Source of the DNA: Lacihabitans sp. CCS-44
GTDB lineage: Bacteria; Bacteroidota; Bacteroidia; Cytophagales; Spirosomataceae
Length of the DNA stretch: 64,000 nt
Direction: 5' to 3'
Assembly: GCF_024343735.1 (NCBI RefSeq)
Contig: NZ_RJUE01000054.1
Location: 1-64,000 of the forward strand
Shown here: piece after piece, positions 35,896 to 45,107 of the stretch
How positions within the stretch are numbered: the stretch's first letter is position 1
Layout of the letters: each line of letters begins with the position of its first letter
Translations under genes and position numbers: made by a program
Notes under the pieces: model-generated
Database searches by the model: none
What the model was told of the DNA's origin: nothing
The model's input: only the letters and a program-made list of their open reading frames with translations

Positions 35896-37374
35896 ATGGA
35901 AAAAAAGATTCTAGAAAAAGGACGGAGGGACTTTTTGAAAACTGGCCTTGTGGCTGCGAGTTCGTTCTTCATTGTGCCTCGCCATGTGTTGGGCAAAGGC
36001 TTCAAAGCCCCAAGTGATAAACTTAATCTAGCAGCAATTGGTGCTGGTGGTAAAGGTCGCTCGGATATTTTTAACGCCTATAATAATGGTGCAGAAAACG
36101 TAGTTGCTCTTTGCGATGTAGATCCGGGTCAATGTAAAGCGGCTATCGATAAATTCCCGAAAGCCAAGCTCTATTCTGATTTCAGGGTGATGTTGGAGCA
36201 AATGAAAGGAGATATTGATGGCGTGACGATTTCGGCACCTGATCATATTCACGGTGTGGCGGCTATGGCAGCCATGCAAATGGGCAAGCATGTTTATGTG
36301 CAAAAACCGCTTACTCATAACATTTACGAAACTCGAATGCTGACAGAAGCAGCGAGGAAATACAAAATCGTAACGCAAATGGGTAATCAGGGAGCTTCAA
36401 ATCCTGGTCAACAACAAATGATAGAATGGCATAAAAAGGGACTAATTGGTACGGTAGATACTGTATATGTATGGACCAACAGACCTGTTTGGCCACAAGG
36501 AATTCCGGTACCGAGTACTAAGCCCGAGTTGCCAGATACAATGAGCAAAGCCAATTGGGATTTGTTTATAGGACCGGCTGATTATGTGGACTATCACCCG
36601 CTTTATCATCCATTCAAATGGAGAGGTTGGTGGAATTTTGGTACTGGTGCTTTAGGCGACATGGGATGTCACCTAATTGACCCTCCATTCAGAGTTTTGG
36701 AATTGGGTTACCCAACCGAAGTTGAATGTAGCGTTGGTCAAGTTTTCTTGAAAGATTGGCAAGCAGAATATATTCCTGAAGGATGTCCGCCGTCGTCTCA
36801 TGTGCAGTTGAAGTTTCCTGCATCGAAGAAAAACAAGAAGGATATCAAAATGATTTGGACAGATGGTGGCGTAAGACCATTCCATCCAGATTTGATTCCG
36901 GCGAATGATTCTATTGGTGAGAACGGTAGTGCAAATGGCGTGATGATAATAGGTTCTAAGGGTATTATGACTTGTGGAACCTATGGACTTGTACCAAAAG
37001 TGTACAAAAACAACGGAGATGTTTTGGAAATGCCTAAGGATTTTAAAACCTCCAATCCTAACGAGAAATTGCCAGAATATGGCCATCAGGTTTCATGGTG
37101 CGACGCCATTAAAGAAGGTTTTGGTGGTAAAAAACACCAAGCTTTGACTTCGTCTTTTGATTATTCTGGACCTTTGACTGAAACCGTTTTGATGGGTAAC
37201 TTGGCCATAAGAAGCTATCAATTAGGCAAAAAGAAAACAGGTGGGGCCGCAGGTATGGATTTTGACGGTCGCAAGAAATTGCTTTGGGATGGTAACAACA
37301 TGAAAATCACCAACTACGACGAGGCCAACCAGTTTGTGGCTCGTAACTACCGTGAAGGTTGGAAAACGATTTGA
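35896..37374 (+). CDS. Tat-exported Gfo/Idh/MocA-family oxidoreductase
   Basis: The 492-residue protein (ATG at 35896) begins with a Tat signal (GRRDFLKTGLVAASS). The NAD(P)-binding fold follows (LNLAAIGAGGKGRSD, VVALCDVDPGQ), then VQKPLTHNIYE with the EKP-like lysine and a GDMGCHLIDPPF segment near the catalytic region. It probably oxidises or reduces a sugar derivative in the periplasm with tightly bound nucleotide, as shown for related Tat-exported members. It stands alone and is divergent from the AIM24-like pair. Confidence 0.88.
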   Translation: MEKKILEKGRRDFLKTGLVAASSFFIVPRHVLGKGFKAPSDKLNLAAIGAGGKGRSDIFNAYNNGAENVVALCDVDPGQCKAAIDKFPKAKLYSDFRVMLEQMKGDIDGVTISAPDHIHGVAAMAAMQMGKHVYVQKPLTHNIYETRMLTEAARKYKIVTQMGNQGASNPGQQQMIEWHKKGLIGTVDTVYVWTNRPVWPQGIPVPSTKPELPDTMSKANWDLFIGPADYVDYHPLYHPFKWRGWWNFGTGALGDMGCHLIDPPFRVLELGYPTEVECSVGQVFLKDWQAEYIPEGCPPSSHVQLKFPASKKNKKDIKMIWTDGGVRPFHPDLIPANDSIGENGSANGVMIIGSKGIMTCGTYGLVPKVYKNNGDVLEMPKDFKTSNPNEKLPEYGHQVSWCDAIKEGFGGKKHQALTSSFDYSGPLTETVLMGNLAIRSYQLGKKKTGGAAGMDFDGRKKLLWDGNNMKITNYDEANQFVARNYREGWKTI

Positions 37375-37508
37375 TTTTGGTGGATTGGTTTGCTGGTGGA
37401 TTGGTTACTGGTTTACTGGACACTGAGCACAATGAAATTCAGATGATAATCTGAATGAAATTGCGACTGATAGGTCTCGAAGTGTCATTCGTATTAAAAT
37501 ATAAAAAT

Positions 37509-37534
37509 GGGAAGCAGAAATGCTTCCTTTTTTT
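37509..37534. terminator. Terminator between convergent genes
   Basis: GGAAGCA and TGCTTCC arms around a GAAA tetraloop, followed by seven T. The preceding 130 bp contains direct repeats of GGTGGATTGGTT and a perfect 8-bp-arm hairpin at 37437-37456 of unknown role. Confidence 0.85.
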
Positions 37535-37955
37535 ATACTTCTCCGAATTGTTTTCTTTCAAAACCTCTTTTGGTGATTTCTTTTAAGACATCAAGGTTGA
37601 TGTCACTGAGTTTTTTGACGTAAAGGCAAGATTTTCCTGTTTTGTATTTTCCGAGATTGGAAATAATATCCAAGTTTTCCTCAGAATTGGCTCCAATATA
37701 CAGAGCCAAGGCATCCTTTCTTGGTGAAAAACCTACTCGTAACATATCAGCTTCTCGGCCGCTGTCGTATTTGTAATGGTATTTTCCGAAACCTATAATC
37801 GCTGGTCCCCACATTTTGGCAGGTGATTTGGTAATTTCTTCCATTATTTTTACCAATTCAAGGCTGTCGTTTCTCTTGGATTCGTCTTCAACAGTGTTTA
37901 TGAATTCCGTAGCCGAAACCTCATTTTCTGTTGTCTTCATTTCAACTTTTGCCAT
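37533..37955 (-). CDS. DUF1801-domain protein
   Basis: The 140-residue protein has the DUF1801 pattern: FINTVEDESKRNDSLELVKIMEEITKSPAKMWGPAIIGFGKYHYKY, then FSPRKDALALYI and CLYVKKLSDINLDVLKEI. The fold resembles the small YdhG-like proteins, whose function is not established. It is cytoplasmic. Its first codons overlap the end of tag by 14 bp, so it is translated with it. Confidence 0.85.
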   Translation of the reverse strand: MAKVEMKTTENEVSATEFINTVEDESKRNDSLELVKIMEEITKSPAKMWGPAIIGFGKYHYKYDSGREADMLRVGFSPRKDALALYIGANSEENLDIISNLGKYKTGKSCLYVKKLSDINLDVLKEITKRGFERKQFGEV

Positions 37956-38469
37956 TTCGTATCTTTTTTAGAATGTGACAATCTGCATCATGAGCTCCAG
38001 AAAGATAACCTGTGCTCATCAAGAATTCGTTAACTATCTCTCCACCAGTAAATTTAAAAGTTTTTTTGAATATTTTTACCCATTCTTCTTTGGTTTTTGG
38101 GTGATGGTGGTCTATCCAGTTTTTAAACGAACCATGCTCTTTTTGCAGTTTCTGAATCTCTTTGGCATTGTGTATGGCGGCATTGATTTTTAGTTTATTA
38201 CGAATCACACCAGCGTCATTTAACAATCTCTCCACCTCATTTTTGTCATAATTTGCCACGGTTTCTATGTCAAATTGGTGATAGGCTTGGCGAAAAGTTT
38301 CTTGTTTTTTTAGTATCAAATCCCACGAAAGGCCCGCTTGGTTGATTTCAAAAACAAATCTTTCGAAAAGCTCGTTGTCTCTATCAATCGGAAATCCATA
38401 ATGATTGTCGTGGTAAATTCTGTGGTGGTTGTCTTCTGGAAGGGTTTTACAGTAAGTGCAATAGCTCAT
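37942..38469 (-). CDS. tag: DNA-3-methyladenine glycosylase I
   Basis: The 175-residue protein has the Tag N-terminus (CTYCKTLPEDNHHRIYHDNHYGFP), the glycosylase core (FEINQAGLSWDLILKKQETFRQAY) and the C-terminal GAHDADC zinc-site residues. It removes 3-methyladenine from alkylated DNA in base excision repair. It overlaps the DUF1801 gene downstream and diverges from the alcohol dehydrogenase gene. Confidence 0.92.
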   Translation of the reverse strand: MSYCTYCKTLPEDNHHRIYHDNHYGFPIDRDNELFERFVFEINQAGLSWDLILKKQETFRQAYHQFDIETVANYDKNEVERLLNDAGVIRNKLKINAAIHNAKEIQKLQKEHGSFKNWIDHHHPKTKEEWVKIFKKTFKFTGGEIVNEFLMSTGYLSGAHDADCHILKKIRNGKS

Positions 38470-38550
38470 TTCAAGTGGTTTTTTCTCAAAATTAAAAATT
38501 AATTCAACAAAAAGCGTGTTAGTATTTTAAATGATAAAAAATTAAGCAAA

Positions 38551-39711
38551 ATGATCGCAAACTTCATATTCAGGAATCCTGTCAAAATTATATTTGGAAA
38601 AGATACCATCTCGCAATTGCCCAAAAATATCCCAGTTCAAGCCAAAGTTTTGATGACTTATGGTGGGGGAAGTATTTTCAAAAACGGTGTTTATGATCAA
38701 GTCAAGGCGGCACTTGCAGGTTTTGAAGTCATAGAATTTGGAGGAATTGAGCCCAATCCCACTTTCGAGACCTTGATGAAAGCTGTTGAATTGGGTAGAG
38801 CTGAAAAGATAGATTTTATATTGTCTGTCGGTGGAGGTTCGGTTTTGGACGGCACAAAGTTTATTTCGGCCGCCATACCTTTTGTGGGTGGAAACGAATG
38901 GGAAAACATTGTTTTGGGCAAAACGAGATATAAAACTGCCACACCTTTTGGTGCTATTTTAACTTTGCCAGCCACAGGTTCAGAAATGAATTCAGGAGGC
39001 GTTATTTCAAGAAAAGAAACACATGAGAAATACGGCATGGGAAGTCCGTTATTGTATCCACAATTTTCAATATTAGACCCCACGACTACGTATTCGCTGC
39101 CTAATGTTCAAATAGCCAATGGTTTAGCAGATGCGTTTACGCATGTGATGGAGCAGTATTTGACCTATCCAGTAAATGCTCTCATCCAGGACAAATTTGC
39201 CGAGGGTGTACTCAAAACATTGATTGAAGTAGCACCGAAAGTAATGCATGACCAGACAAACTACGAGGATATGTCAAACTTTATGTGGGCAGCAACTGTG
39301 GCTTTGAACGGCTGGATTTCTCTTGGCGTACCGAGCGATTGGGCTACGCATCAGATTGGCCATGAACTTACGGCATTGCACGGAATTGACCATGCTCGGA
39401 CTTTGGCTGTTGTTTTGCCACATTTGATGCGATACAAAATGGAGTCGAAAAAGGCCAAAATGATTCAATATGCCAAGGAGGTTTGGAGTCTAACAGGGAC
39501 AGATGACGAATTGGCGGGGGCTGCTATTCAGAAAACTATTGAATTTTATGAATCTTTAGGCATACCCACAAAAGCATCGGCTTATGGAATAGGAGAGGAG
39601 ACAGTTTTAGAAATTACGAAGCGTTTTACAGAAAGAAAAGTAAAATATGGTGAAAATTCTGATATTGATGCCAAGGCTACAGAAGCCATTTTAAGAATGA
39701 GCATAGCTTGA
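38551..39711 (+). CDS. yqhD: NADPH-dependent iron-containing alcohol/aldehyde dehydrogenase
   Basis: The 386-residue protein aligns throughout with E. coli YqhD as I remember it: YGGGSIFKNGVYDQV, FGGIEPNPTFETLMKAVEL, LSVGGGSVLDGTKFI, TLPATGSEMNSGGVIS. The metal ligands lie in ANGLADAFTHVMEQY and GHELTALHGIDHART. GGGS followed by K/N rather than an acidic residue fits NADP preference. Such enzymes reduce toxic aldehydes to alcohols in the cytoplasm. It is monocistronic. Confidence 0.9.
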   Translation: MIANFIFRNPVKIIFGKDTISQLPKNIPVQAKVLMTYGGGSIFKNGVYDQVKAALAGFEVIEFGGIEPNPTFETLMKAVELGRAEKIDFILSVGGGSVLDGTKFISAAIPFVGGNEWENIVLGKTRYKTATPFGAILTLPATGSEMNSGGVISRKETHEKYGMGSPLLYPQFSILDPTTTYSLPNVQIANGLADAFTHVMEQYLTYPVNALIQDKFAEGVLKTLIEVAPKVMHDQTNYEDMSNFMWAATVALNGWISLGVPSDWATHQIGHELTALHGIDHARTLAVVLPHLMRYKMESKKAKMIQYAKEVWSLTGTDDELAGAAIQKTIEFYESLGIPTKASAYGIGEETVLEITKRFTERKVKYGENSDIDAKATEAILRMSIA

Positions 39712-39730
39712 CTTTATAAAAGCCATAAAA

Positions 39731-39786
39731 AAATAGAATTATATTCGCTTCAGGCCATTTGGTTTCAAAGCGAAATTAATTCTATT
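39731..39786 (-). terminator. Long imperfect hairpin between convergent genes
   Basis: Outer arms 39733-39741 and 39777-39785 pair perfectly, as do inner arms 39744-39750 and 39768-39774, separated by a 2x2 bulge. On the minus strand it ends in seven T, so it suits the 39818 gene; on the plus strand no T run follows. Confidence 0.65.
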
Positions 39787-39817
39787 AATCTTTCAAGAAA
39801 GGTTAAACTCTCGTAAA

Positions 39818-40282
39818 CTATTTAAGTCTTTTCAATGAATTTATTATTTTGAAAGCTTCGGTTTCCGCATTTTCATCATCATCGGCAAAAGTGATGGCTA
39901 CAAAAAGAGTGGTCTTGGTTCTAGGATCCATCAGGCCAGCAAACATTACTCGGTGACCGTCTAAGAAGCCCTCTACATAAAATCCTTCGAGTTGATTGAT
40001 TTTTGTAGCATGAGCTTGGTCTATTTCTGTGAGTTTCATGGCCTCGGCCCCAGCGACAGTTGCTTCCTCTAAGTCTGCTAAAGTGATTTTTTCTGCAAAA
40101 ATACTGATGGCCAATTCCATTCCATCACCTGACATTTCAAATTCTTCATCCGTGTTTTTTACAACCTCAAAGTCGTCAGGAACGGTTATTTGAAGTTTGT
40201 ATTTGTCCCAAACATAAATATTATCAACTGTAAATGAAGAAAATGCAAAGGCAAAAAGGAGAATTAATAATTTAGTTTTCAT
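39818..40282 (-). CDS. Secreted hypothetical protein
   Basis: I do not recognise this 154-residue protein. It has a signal peptide (to about 18), then a small alpha/beta domain: YKLQITVPDDFEVVKN, FEMSGDGMELAISIFAE, FYVEGFLDGHRVMFAGLMDP and TLFVAITFADDDE. The pattern resembles small Bacteroidota proteins built around a PsbP-like fold, but that is only an impression. It is monocistronic. Confidence 0.7.
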   Translation of the reverse strand: MKTKLLILLFAFAFSSFTVDNIYVWDKYKLQITVPDDFEVVKNTDEEFEMSGDGMELAISIFAEKITLADLEEATVAGAEAMKLTEIDQAHATKINQLEGFYVEGFLDGHRVMFAGLMDPRTKTTLFVAITFADDDENAETEAFKIINSLKRLK

Positions 40283-40424
40283 TTTGTTTATGGTTTATAT
40301 GACTATAATTTCTCTAAAATAGTGGGAAGGATTTTAAAATCCAAATTCTTTGAATGGATAAATTTTGATTTTCAGTCTTACTTTAATTTAAACGCCGTTC
40401 ATTATTTTTTCGGGATTTTTCTTT

Positions 40425-41600
40425 TTAAATTTTATCGAGATTCAAGATTATATATTTGATTGATTTTATCATTTTTTCTTCATGAAAGGAGTACGAAATA
40501 TGTAAATTCCCATCCGATGATTGTATTAAACTGGGGTAGGAATAGCTCTTTTTTTTAGTACTGTCATTTTCAATATCGTATTTCCTTTCCCACGTTTGGC
40601 CTTCATTATCAGATAAGTAGAGACTTAGTCGATACCTTCCATCCGTTTGGTCATTGCCCACAAAAGCCCATCGACCGTCTTTTAATACCAATAATTCTAC
40701 GCTTGCGGTATTTGGGATATCTGTTTTGGTGGCTGCTGTCCAAGTTTCACCTTCGTCATAAGATTCACTTTTTTGAACCCGTGAAGGCTCATCGCCACTA
40801 TCTCTCAAGAGAGCAAATAAATGGCCGTTTTTTTTCTTTATGATTGCCGGTTGAATCGGCCCTCGGCCAACCAAGGGCGAGCTAGGCCTCCAGCTTTGAC
40901 CATGGTCTTCTGAAATAGCCATCAACGACATGTTGAAGCCGTCAGAGTAGAGTGGCAATACTATTTTTCCGTCTGCTAAAATCAGAGGTTTTATTCTTGT
41001 CATCCACCCAAAACTTCGTTTTACAGGGTCTTTGCTTGCTTCCATAATCATATCATCGTATTTAGCAGCATATCCAGCCCAACCAGCGGTTAATTCTGGT
41101 AACTCTTTGAGCTTTTTCTCAACCTCTACCGCAAAAGAATCGTTTGGTTTTAAAAGTATGTTGTCTTGCCAATCCCAAACTGGTGGACCAGAATTTTGGT
41201 AGTTTGATGAGATTTTATATCTCAAAATTGATTGTTCCCATTTATTGGCTTGTACTGCTATCCACACCAAGAATAACTGATTTTTGGCATTTAAGAATAG
41301 CACAGGGTTACAATCTGGGATATTCGGCGTATCTGCCATCAAAAAAGGCTCGCTCCATTTATTTTTGCTTTTCTCTAATCTGGAACCCATTATTTTTACG
41401 TCGTCTGAGGTTCTTTCTCCACTTCCCTCAAACCAAACAATGAGCTTGTCATCGTTGGGCAAAACTACCAAACTACTGGCATGAACGTGTTTTTCTTGTA
41501 ATGGGAAAACTAAAGAACTATGAATGATTGGAGACTTTTGGGCAAAAATCTGAAACGAAATTATAATAAGGAAGCAGATTCTTAAATTTTGAAGTTCCAT
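40425..41600 (-). CDS. Exported sialidase-like (BNR repeat) protein
   Basis: The 391-residue protein has a signal peptide (to about 20, IFAQ) and a six-bladed propeller recognisable by Asp boxes: SEDHGQSW, SYDEGETW and SDNEGQTW, plus the early SGERTSDD and IPDCNPVL stretches. Members of this group are called exo-alpha-sialidase-like, but many Bacteroidota members lack shown sialidase activity and act on other glycans. There are no neighbouring sialic acid genes, so the substrate stays open. Confidence 0.8.
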   Translation of the reverse strand: MELQNLRICFLIIISFQIFAQKSPIIHSSLVFPLQEKHVHASSLVVLPNDDKLIVWFEGSGERTSDDVKIMGSRLEKSKNKWSEPFLMADTPNIPDCNPVLFLNAKNQLFLVWIAVQANKWEQSILRYKISSNYQNSGPPVWDWQDNILLKPNDSFAVEVEKKLKELPELTAGWAGYAAKYDDMIMEASKDPVKRSFGWMTRIKPLILADGKIVLPLYSDGFNMSLMAISEDHGQSWRPSSPLVGRGPIQPAIIKKKNGHLFALLRDSGDEPSRVQKSESYDEGETWTAATKTDIPNTASVELLVLKDGRWAFVGNDQTDGRYRLSLYLSDNEGQTWERKYDIENDSTKKKSYSYPSLIQSSDGNLHISYSFHEEKMIKSIKYIILNLDKI

Positions 41601-41780
41601 TGAACAATTTTTTTGGTTGAAAAAAGTAAACCAAATTTACAGATTTTATTATTCTTTTTGAAATATTGATTTCCTCTTACGCTGTGAAAGATTTTCTAGC
41701 GTAAAAAAAGTACGTTCACAAAGCAGCATCGGAATGTTGAGACTCGTAATGATTATAAACAAAACGAAAATTTGAAACTT

Positions 41781-42440
41781 ATGAATTATTTAAAAAGTGG
41801 TTTGGTCTGTTTGCTGGGTTTGATTTCTATCAATACAATGGCACAAACTGAAATGCAAACCTTGTTCGGCAAGTCTAAAAACAAAATTCAGTCGCTTGGC
41901 TTTTACATTGCTCCAGAGCTATCCTTTGGTCAGCTTAATAGCTCATTTTCGCCTATTGCTGGCAATAGCGTGATGCTAACTGTAAACAAGAAATTTGCCA
42001 TTGGTGTAACTGCTTCTGGAACAATTGGAGATAACAGTGCTACAACTACCAGAGGGCATTTTGGAGGTTTAAAGATGGAATACACACCAAAACCAGCCGC
42101 TTTGGTTCATGTTTCGTTTCCATTAATTATTGGTGCGGGGAGTACAGCAACTAGAAATAGTTTTGAAGGTTTTGACCGACGTGGGCGATATGACGACAGG
42201 TTTGATCTCGACAGAAATGGAAGCTTCGTGCTTCAGCCAGGTGTTAATGTAGAAGCGAACTTGTTTAAATATGCCAAAGTTTTCTTGGGGGCTAACTATC
42301 GCCTAGCAGCAAACAAAAGTGGTTATAATGCTGACTTAAGCGGATTTTCAAGCTCTTTGGGCTTGAAATTTGGAGTTTTTGATCATAAATTGAAGAAGAA
42401 AATCAAAGAAACTGTCGAGCCTGTTGAAGAGGTAAAATAG
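41781..42440 (+). CDS. Putative outer membrane beta-barrel protein
   Basis: The 219-residue protein (ATG at 41781; a TTG nine bases upstream is less likely) has a signal peptide to about 22 (NTMAQ) and alternating hydrophobic/polar strands: IAPELSFGQLNSS, FAIGVTASGTIG, LVHVSFPLIIGAG, FVLQPGVNVEANLF, VFLGANYRLA. This fits a small barrel. The C-terminal tail is lysine/glutamate rich. No family function is known to me. Confidence 0.7.
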   Translation: MNYLKSGLVCLLGLISINTMAQTEMQTLFGKSKNKIQSLGFYIAPELSFGQLNSSFSPIAGNSVMLTVNKKFAIGVTASGTIGDNSATTTRGHFGGLKMEYTPKPAALVHVSFPLIIGAGSTATRNSFEGFDRRGRYDDRFDLDRNGSFVLQPGVNVEANLFKYAKVFLGANYRLAANKSGYNADLSGFSSSLGLKFGVFDHKLKKKIKETVEPVEEVK

Positions 42441-42454
42441 TTTTTATGTAAATG

Positions 42455-42498
42455 AATGAGGTCATAGTTTAAACTTGCTATGACCTCATTTTTTTTAT
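42455..42498. terminator. Bidirectional terminator
   Basis: Thirteen-bp perfect arms (42455-42467 and 42478-42490) with a ten-base loop and a T run that overlaps the stop of the minus-strand gene. Confidence 0.9.
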
Positions 42499-43142
42499 TT
42501 CAATATTTTTACTTCTACCAAGTTGTTCGTGCTTCTTTCTTCATAGAAAACCGTAATCGTTTTTCCATTATATTTTACCATTTCATCGGTTACGTAATAT
42601 TCAAAGTCAAGTGTTTGGTTGGCATTGCTAACCGAGACTTTGTTTGGCAAGTCACCTCCAGTGACTTCTTTAGCACCACTTAAAACGCCAGAGATATTTT
42701 TCATTTCTTTTGTTACGGGTATTATGTCAGTTTTGAAAATAGATTTTCCATTGTTCTGAATATCCATCAATGCATTTTCAAAATTGCTAGCATAAGAAAA
42801 ATCCAAGTATTTACCTGTGGATTGTGAAAGCACTTCTTGGTCAATGTTTTTTACTTCTTCCAGATTTAGACTAAAAGTCTCTTCCATTTTTCTTTCTGGA
42901 AATTCAATAGTTAAAGTTGCGAAAGGATAACCGCCATCTTCAAATTTCTTCAAGATGCCTGTTTCATGAACGAGTTCTCCATTTGGAAACGAAGACGCTT
43001 CGAGGTTTTCAGGATACAGCGTGGTATCAGTTACAGCTAAAGAGTCTAATGTTGAATCCGATTCATTTGAGCCACTTTGCTGACAAGCATTCAGTCCAAG
43101 TAAAAGGATAAGAGAAAAAATAGTTTTGATTTTAGTTTTCAT
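42495..43142 (-). CDS. Lipoprotein of unknown function
   Basis: The 215-residue protein has a lipoprotein signal (LLGLNACQQSG; cysteine at 20), a Ser/Asp-rich linker and a beta-rich remainder beginning near residue 55. I do not recognise the domain. It follows the Nudix gene by 11 bp in the same direction, so the two form an operon. Confidence 0.7.
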   Translation of the reverse strand: MKTKIKTIFSLILLLGLNACQQSGSNESDSTLDSLAVTDTTLYPENLEASSFPNGELVHETGILKKFEDGGYPFATLTIEFPERKMEETFSLNLEEVKNIDQEVLSQSTGKYLDFSYASNFENALMDIQNNGKSIFKTDIIPVTKEMKNISGVLSGAKEVTGGDLPNKVSVSNANQTLDFEYYVTDEMVKYNGKTITVFYEERSTNNLVEVKILK

Positions 43143-43153
43143 TTTTTTTAAAA

Positions 43154-43828
43154 TTAAATTCTTTTTAGTGTTTCAAAATCTTTCACAGACGATAAATACA
43201 AGTAATTGAGCAACAGCCCGTTGCTGTTGTTTATTTTATGGTGTCCATCTATAAAAGGATAAACATGCGTTGTTATTCTTTCAAATTCATAGGCAGTACC
43301 CATTTCTTTATTTTCGAAAGATTCAATGTCTTTTTTGTCTAATTCTATTTCACAAAAGTAAAAATACATGGCCTCGTCCGAGGTTCCAGTACTTGGAAAA
43401 AGCCTTTTGTTCGGCGAAAGATTGATGAGGTCCTCTTCAGACACTGTAATTCCTGTTTCTTCTTTGACCTCCATTACGGCTATTTCAAGTGGAGTTTTGG
43501 TGCCATCAACCATTCCGGCTGGATGTTCATAAGTATAACCGCCTTCTGCTATTCTTCTTTGTTTTACCAACAGTAAATATTTCTCATTTGTTGCTTTATC
43601 TATTAAAACAATGCAAACACAGACTACTTCGCCTTTTATGAAACATATTGGCGGTATTTTGTCGCCTTCAGGAGTGACGGCGTCAAGCATCACGAGAGAA
43701 AATAAGGCCTCGCCATTGTATCTGTGTCTTGTATAAATTTCGTCTATATTATTTATTTTTAGTCCATTAGTTTGTAAGTTGGCTTTCCAGATTTTAAATT
43801 TATGAGCATTTTCGAGCGACTCTTTCAT
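43154..43828 (-). CDS. Nudix hydrolase-like protein with an altered box
   Basis: The 224-residue protein has a clear Nudix domain (about 75-190). The box reads GMVDGTK...MEVKEETGI: the glutamates of EVxEE that bind metal are kept, but the first Glu position is Lys and the usual Arg before EV is Met. Related enzymes cleave nucleoside diphosphate derivatives such as ADP-ribose. Whether this one is active is uncertain. The start is only 16 bp from the divergent GH113-like start. Confidence 0.8.
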   Translation of the reverse strand: MKESLENAHKFKIWKANLQTNGLKINNIDEIYTRHRYNGEALFSLVMLDAVTPEGDKIPPICFIKGEVVCVCIVLIDKATNEKYLLLVKQRRIAEGGYTYEHPAGMVDGTKTPLEIAVMEVKEETGITVSEEDLINLSPNKRLFPSTGTSDEAMYFYFCEIELDKKDIESFENKEMGTAYEFERITTHVYPFIDGHHKINNSNGLLLNYLYLSSVKDFETLKRI

Positions 43829-43844
43829 TATTGAAATTTATAAA

Positions 43845-44879
43845 TTGAAAACAAAACTACTTACTCCCGCTTTTATTCTTCTCCTTTTTGGTGGTTTTTA
43901 TTTCTTTGGTTCAAGCGATAAAGCGTATCATTACAAAGGATTGAAGATGAAAGGTCTATCTCTGGTGGCACCGCCAAAGGAGGTGGACACCACTTGTTTT
44001 CATTCTATTCAAAAAGTGAACGCAAATTGGGTTTCATTGATGCCTTATGCTTTTGTGCCAAAAGAAAGTGCCAAAGTTCGGTTTCAGATAGACACCACAA
44101 AAAAGCACCAATGGTGGGGCGAGACACCTGTCGGGGTGAAGAAATGTATTGCGTTGGCTCATTCAAAAGGTATAAAAGTGATGCTAAAACCGCATTTATG
44201 GCTGGGTTGGGGGCAGTTTACTGGCGAAATGGATTTCGAGAAAGAGTCTGATTGGAAGATATTTGAGGATAGTTTTAAGGAGTATATCCTCACTTTTGCT
44301 CGTTTGGCGGAATCAGAAAAAGTGGAAGTTTTTTGCATAGCTACCGAAATGGGCAGTCACGTACAAGGCAGAGAGGCGTATTGGTTTGGGTTGATTTCGG
44401 AAATCAAGAAAGTATATAAAGGGAAGCTCACTTACGCTGAAAACTGGGATTGCTTTGACAAAGTGCCGTTTTGGCATGAGTTGGATTTTATTGGAGTGGA
44501 TGGTTATTTTCCACTATCTGATGAGCGAGATCCGAGCATCGATGAGCTAAACAAGGGCTGGAAAACGCACTTAAAAAAGCTAGAAAAATATGCTGTCAAA
44601 CACCAAAAATCTATTTTGTTTACAGAAATTGGTTATCGAAGCAATGATTTTAGTGCAGAAAAACCTTGGGAAACTGAATACTCCAAGCCAAAGAATGAAT
44701 CTATTCAAGCCAAGGCCTATCAATCGTTTTTTGAAACTGCATGGAAACAACCTTGGTGTGCTGGTGCATTTATATGGAAGTGGTTTCCGACAGAATTAGA
44801 CCGATTTCATGAAAGAGAAACGTTTTCACCCCAAGGCAAAATGGCTGAAAAGGTGCTTGAAGATAATTTTGCTAAGTAA
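43845..44879 (+). CDS. GH113-like glycoside hydrolase
   Basis: The 344-residue protein has an N-terminal hydrophobic signal or anchor (about 7-22) and a TIM-barrel glycosidase domain: MKGLSLVAPPKE, VMLKPHLWLGWGQFTGEM, CIATEMGSH with a likely acid/base Glu, DFIGVDGYFPLS, and LFTEIGYRS with a likely nucleophile Glu. The pattern fits GH113, whose known members are beta-mannanases. The start is TTG, chosen because the signal begins there. Its stop abuts that of the convergent DUF3820-type gene with no gap. Confidence 0.8.
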   Translation: MKTKLLTPAFILLLFGGFYFFGSSDKAYHYKGLKMKGLSLVAPPKEVDTTCFHSIQKVNANWVSLMPYAFVPKESAKVRFQIDTTKKHQWWGETPVGVKKCIALAHSKGIKVMLKPHLWLGWGQFTGEMDFEKESDWKIFEDSFKEYILTFARLAESEKVEVFCIATEMGSHVQGREAYWFGLISEIKKVYKGKLTYAENWDCFDKVPFWHELDFIGVDGYFPLSDERDPSIDELNKGWKTHLKKLEKYAVKHQKSILFTEIGYRSNDFSAEKPWETEYSKPKNESIQAKAYQSFFETAWKQPWCAGAFIWKWFPTELDRFHERETFSPQGKMAEKVLEDNFAK

Positions 44880-45107
44880 TCATTTCATTTTCTTTAACGT
44901 CCACAGAATTTCGTCTAGTCCATTCGATTTGATCTCGTAAACGGTAGAAAGTTGCATACCTAGCTTTCCTTCGGGAAAGCCGCCTTTTCTTAAAAACCAT
45001 TCCAAATAACTCACGGGCAAATCACACAAAAGCGTGCCTTTGTATTTTCCAAATGGCATCTGGTTTTTTACAATTTCTAATAAAATTTGTTTGTCGGGTT
45101 GAAACAT
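44880..45107 (-). CDS. DUF3820-family small protein
   Basis: The 75-residue protein has the DUF3820 pattern: MPFGKYKGTLLCDLPVSYLEWFLRKGGFPEGKLGMQL then YEIKSNGLDEIL. It is cytoplasmic and of unknown function; some relatives have been called virulence-associated without firm basis. The gene is convergent with the GH113-like gene and shares no spacer with it. Confidence 0.8.
   Translation of the reverse strand: MFQPDKQILLEIVKNQMPFGKYKGTLLCDLPVSYLEWFLRKGGFPEGKLGMQLSTVYEIKSNGLDEILWTLKKMK

Noticed and set aside
37437-37456. Perfect 8-bp hairpin as a terminator
   Set aside because: No T run follows on either strand, and a good terminator lies 50 bp downstream.
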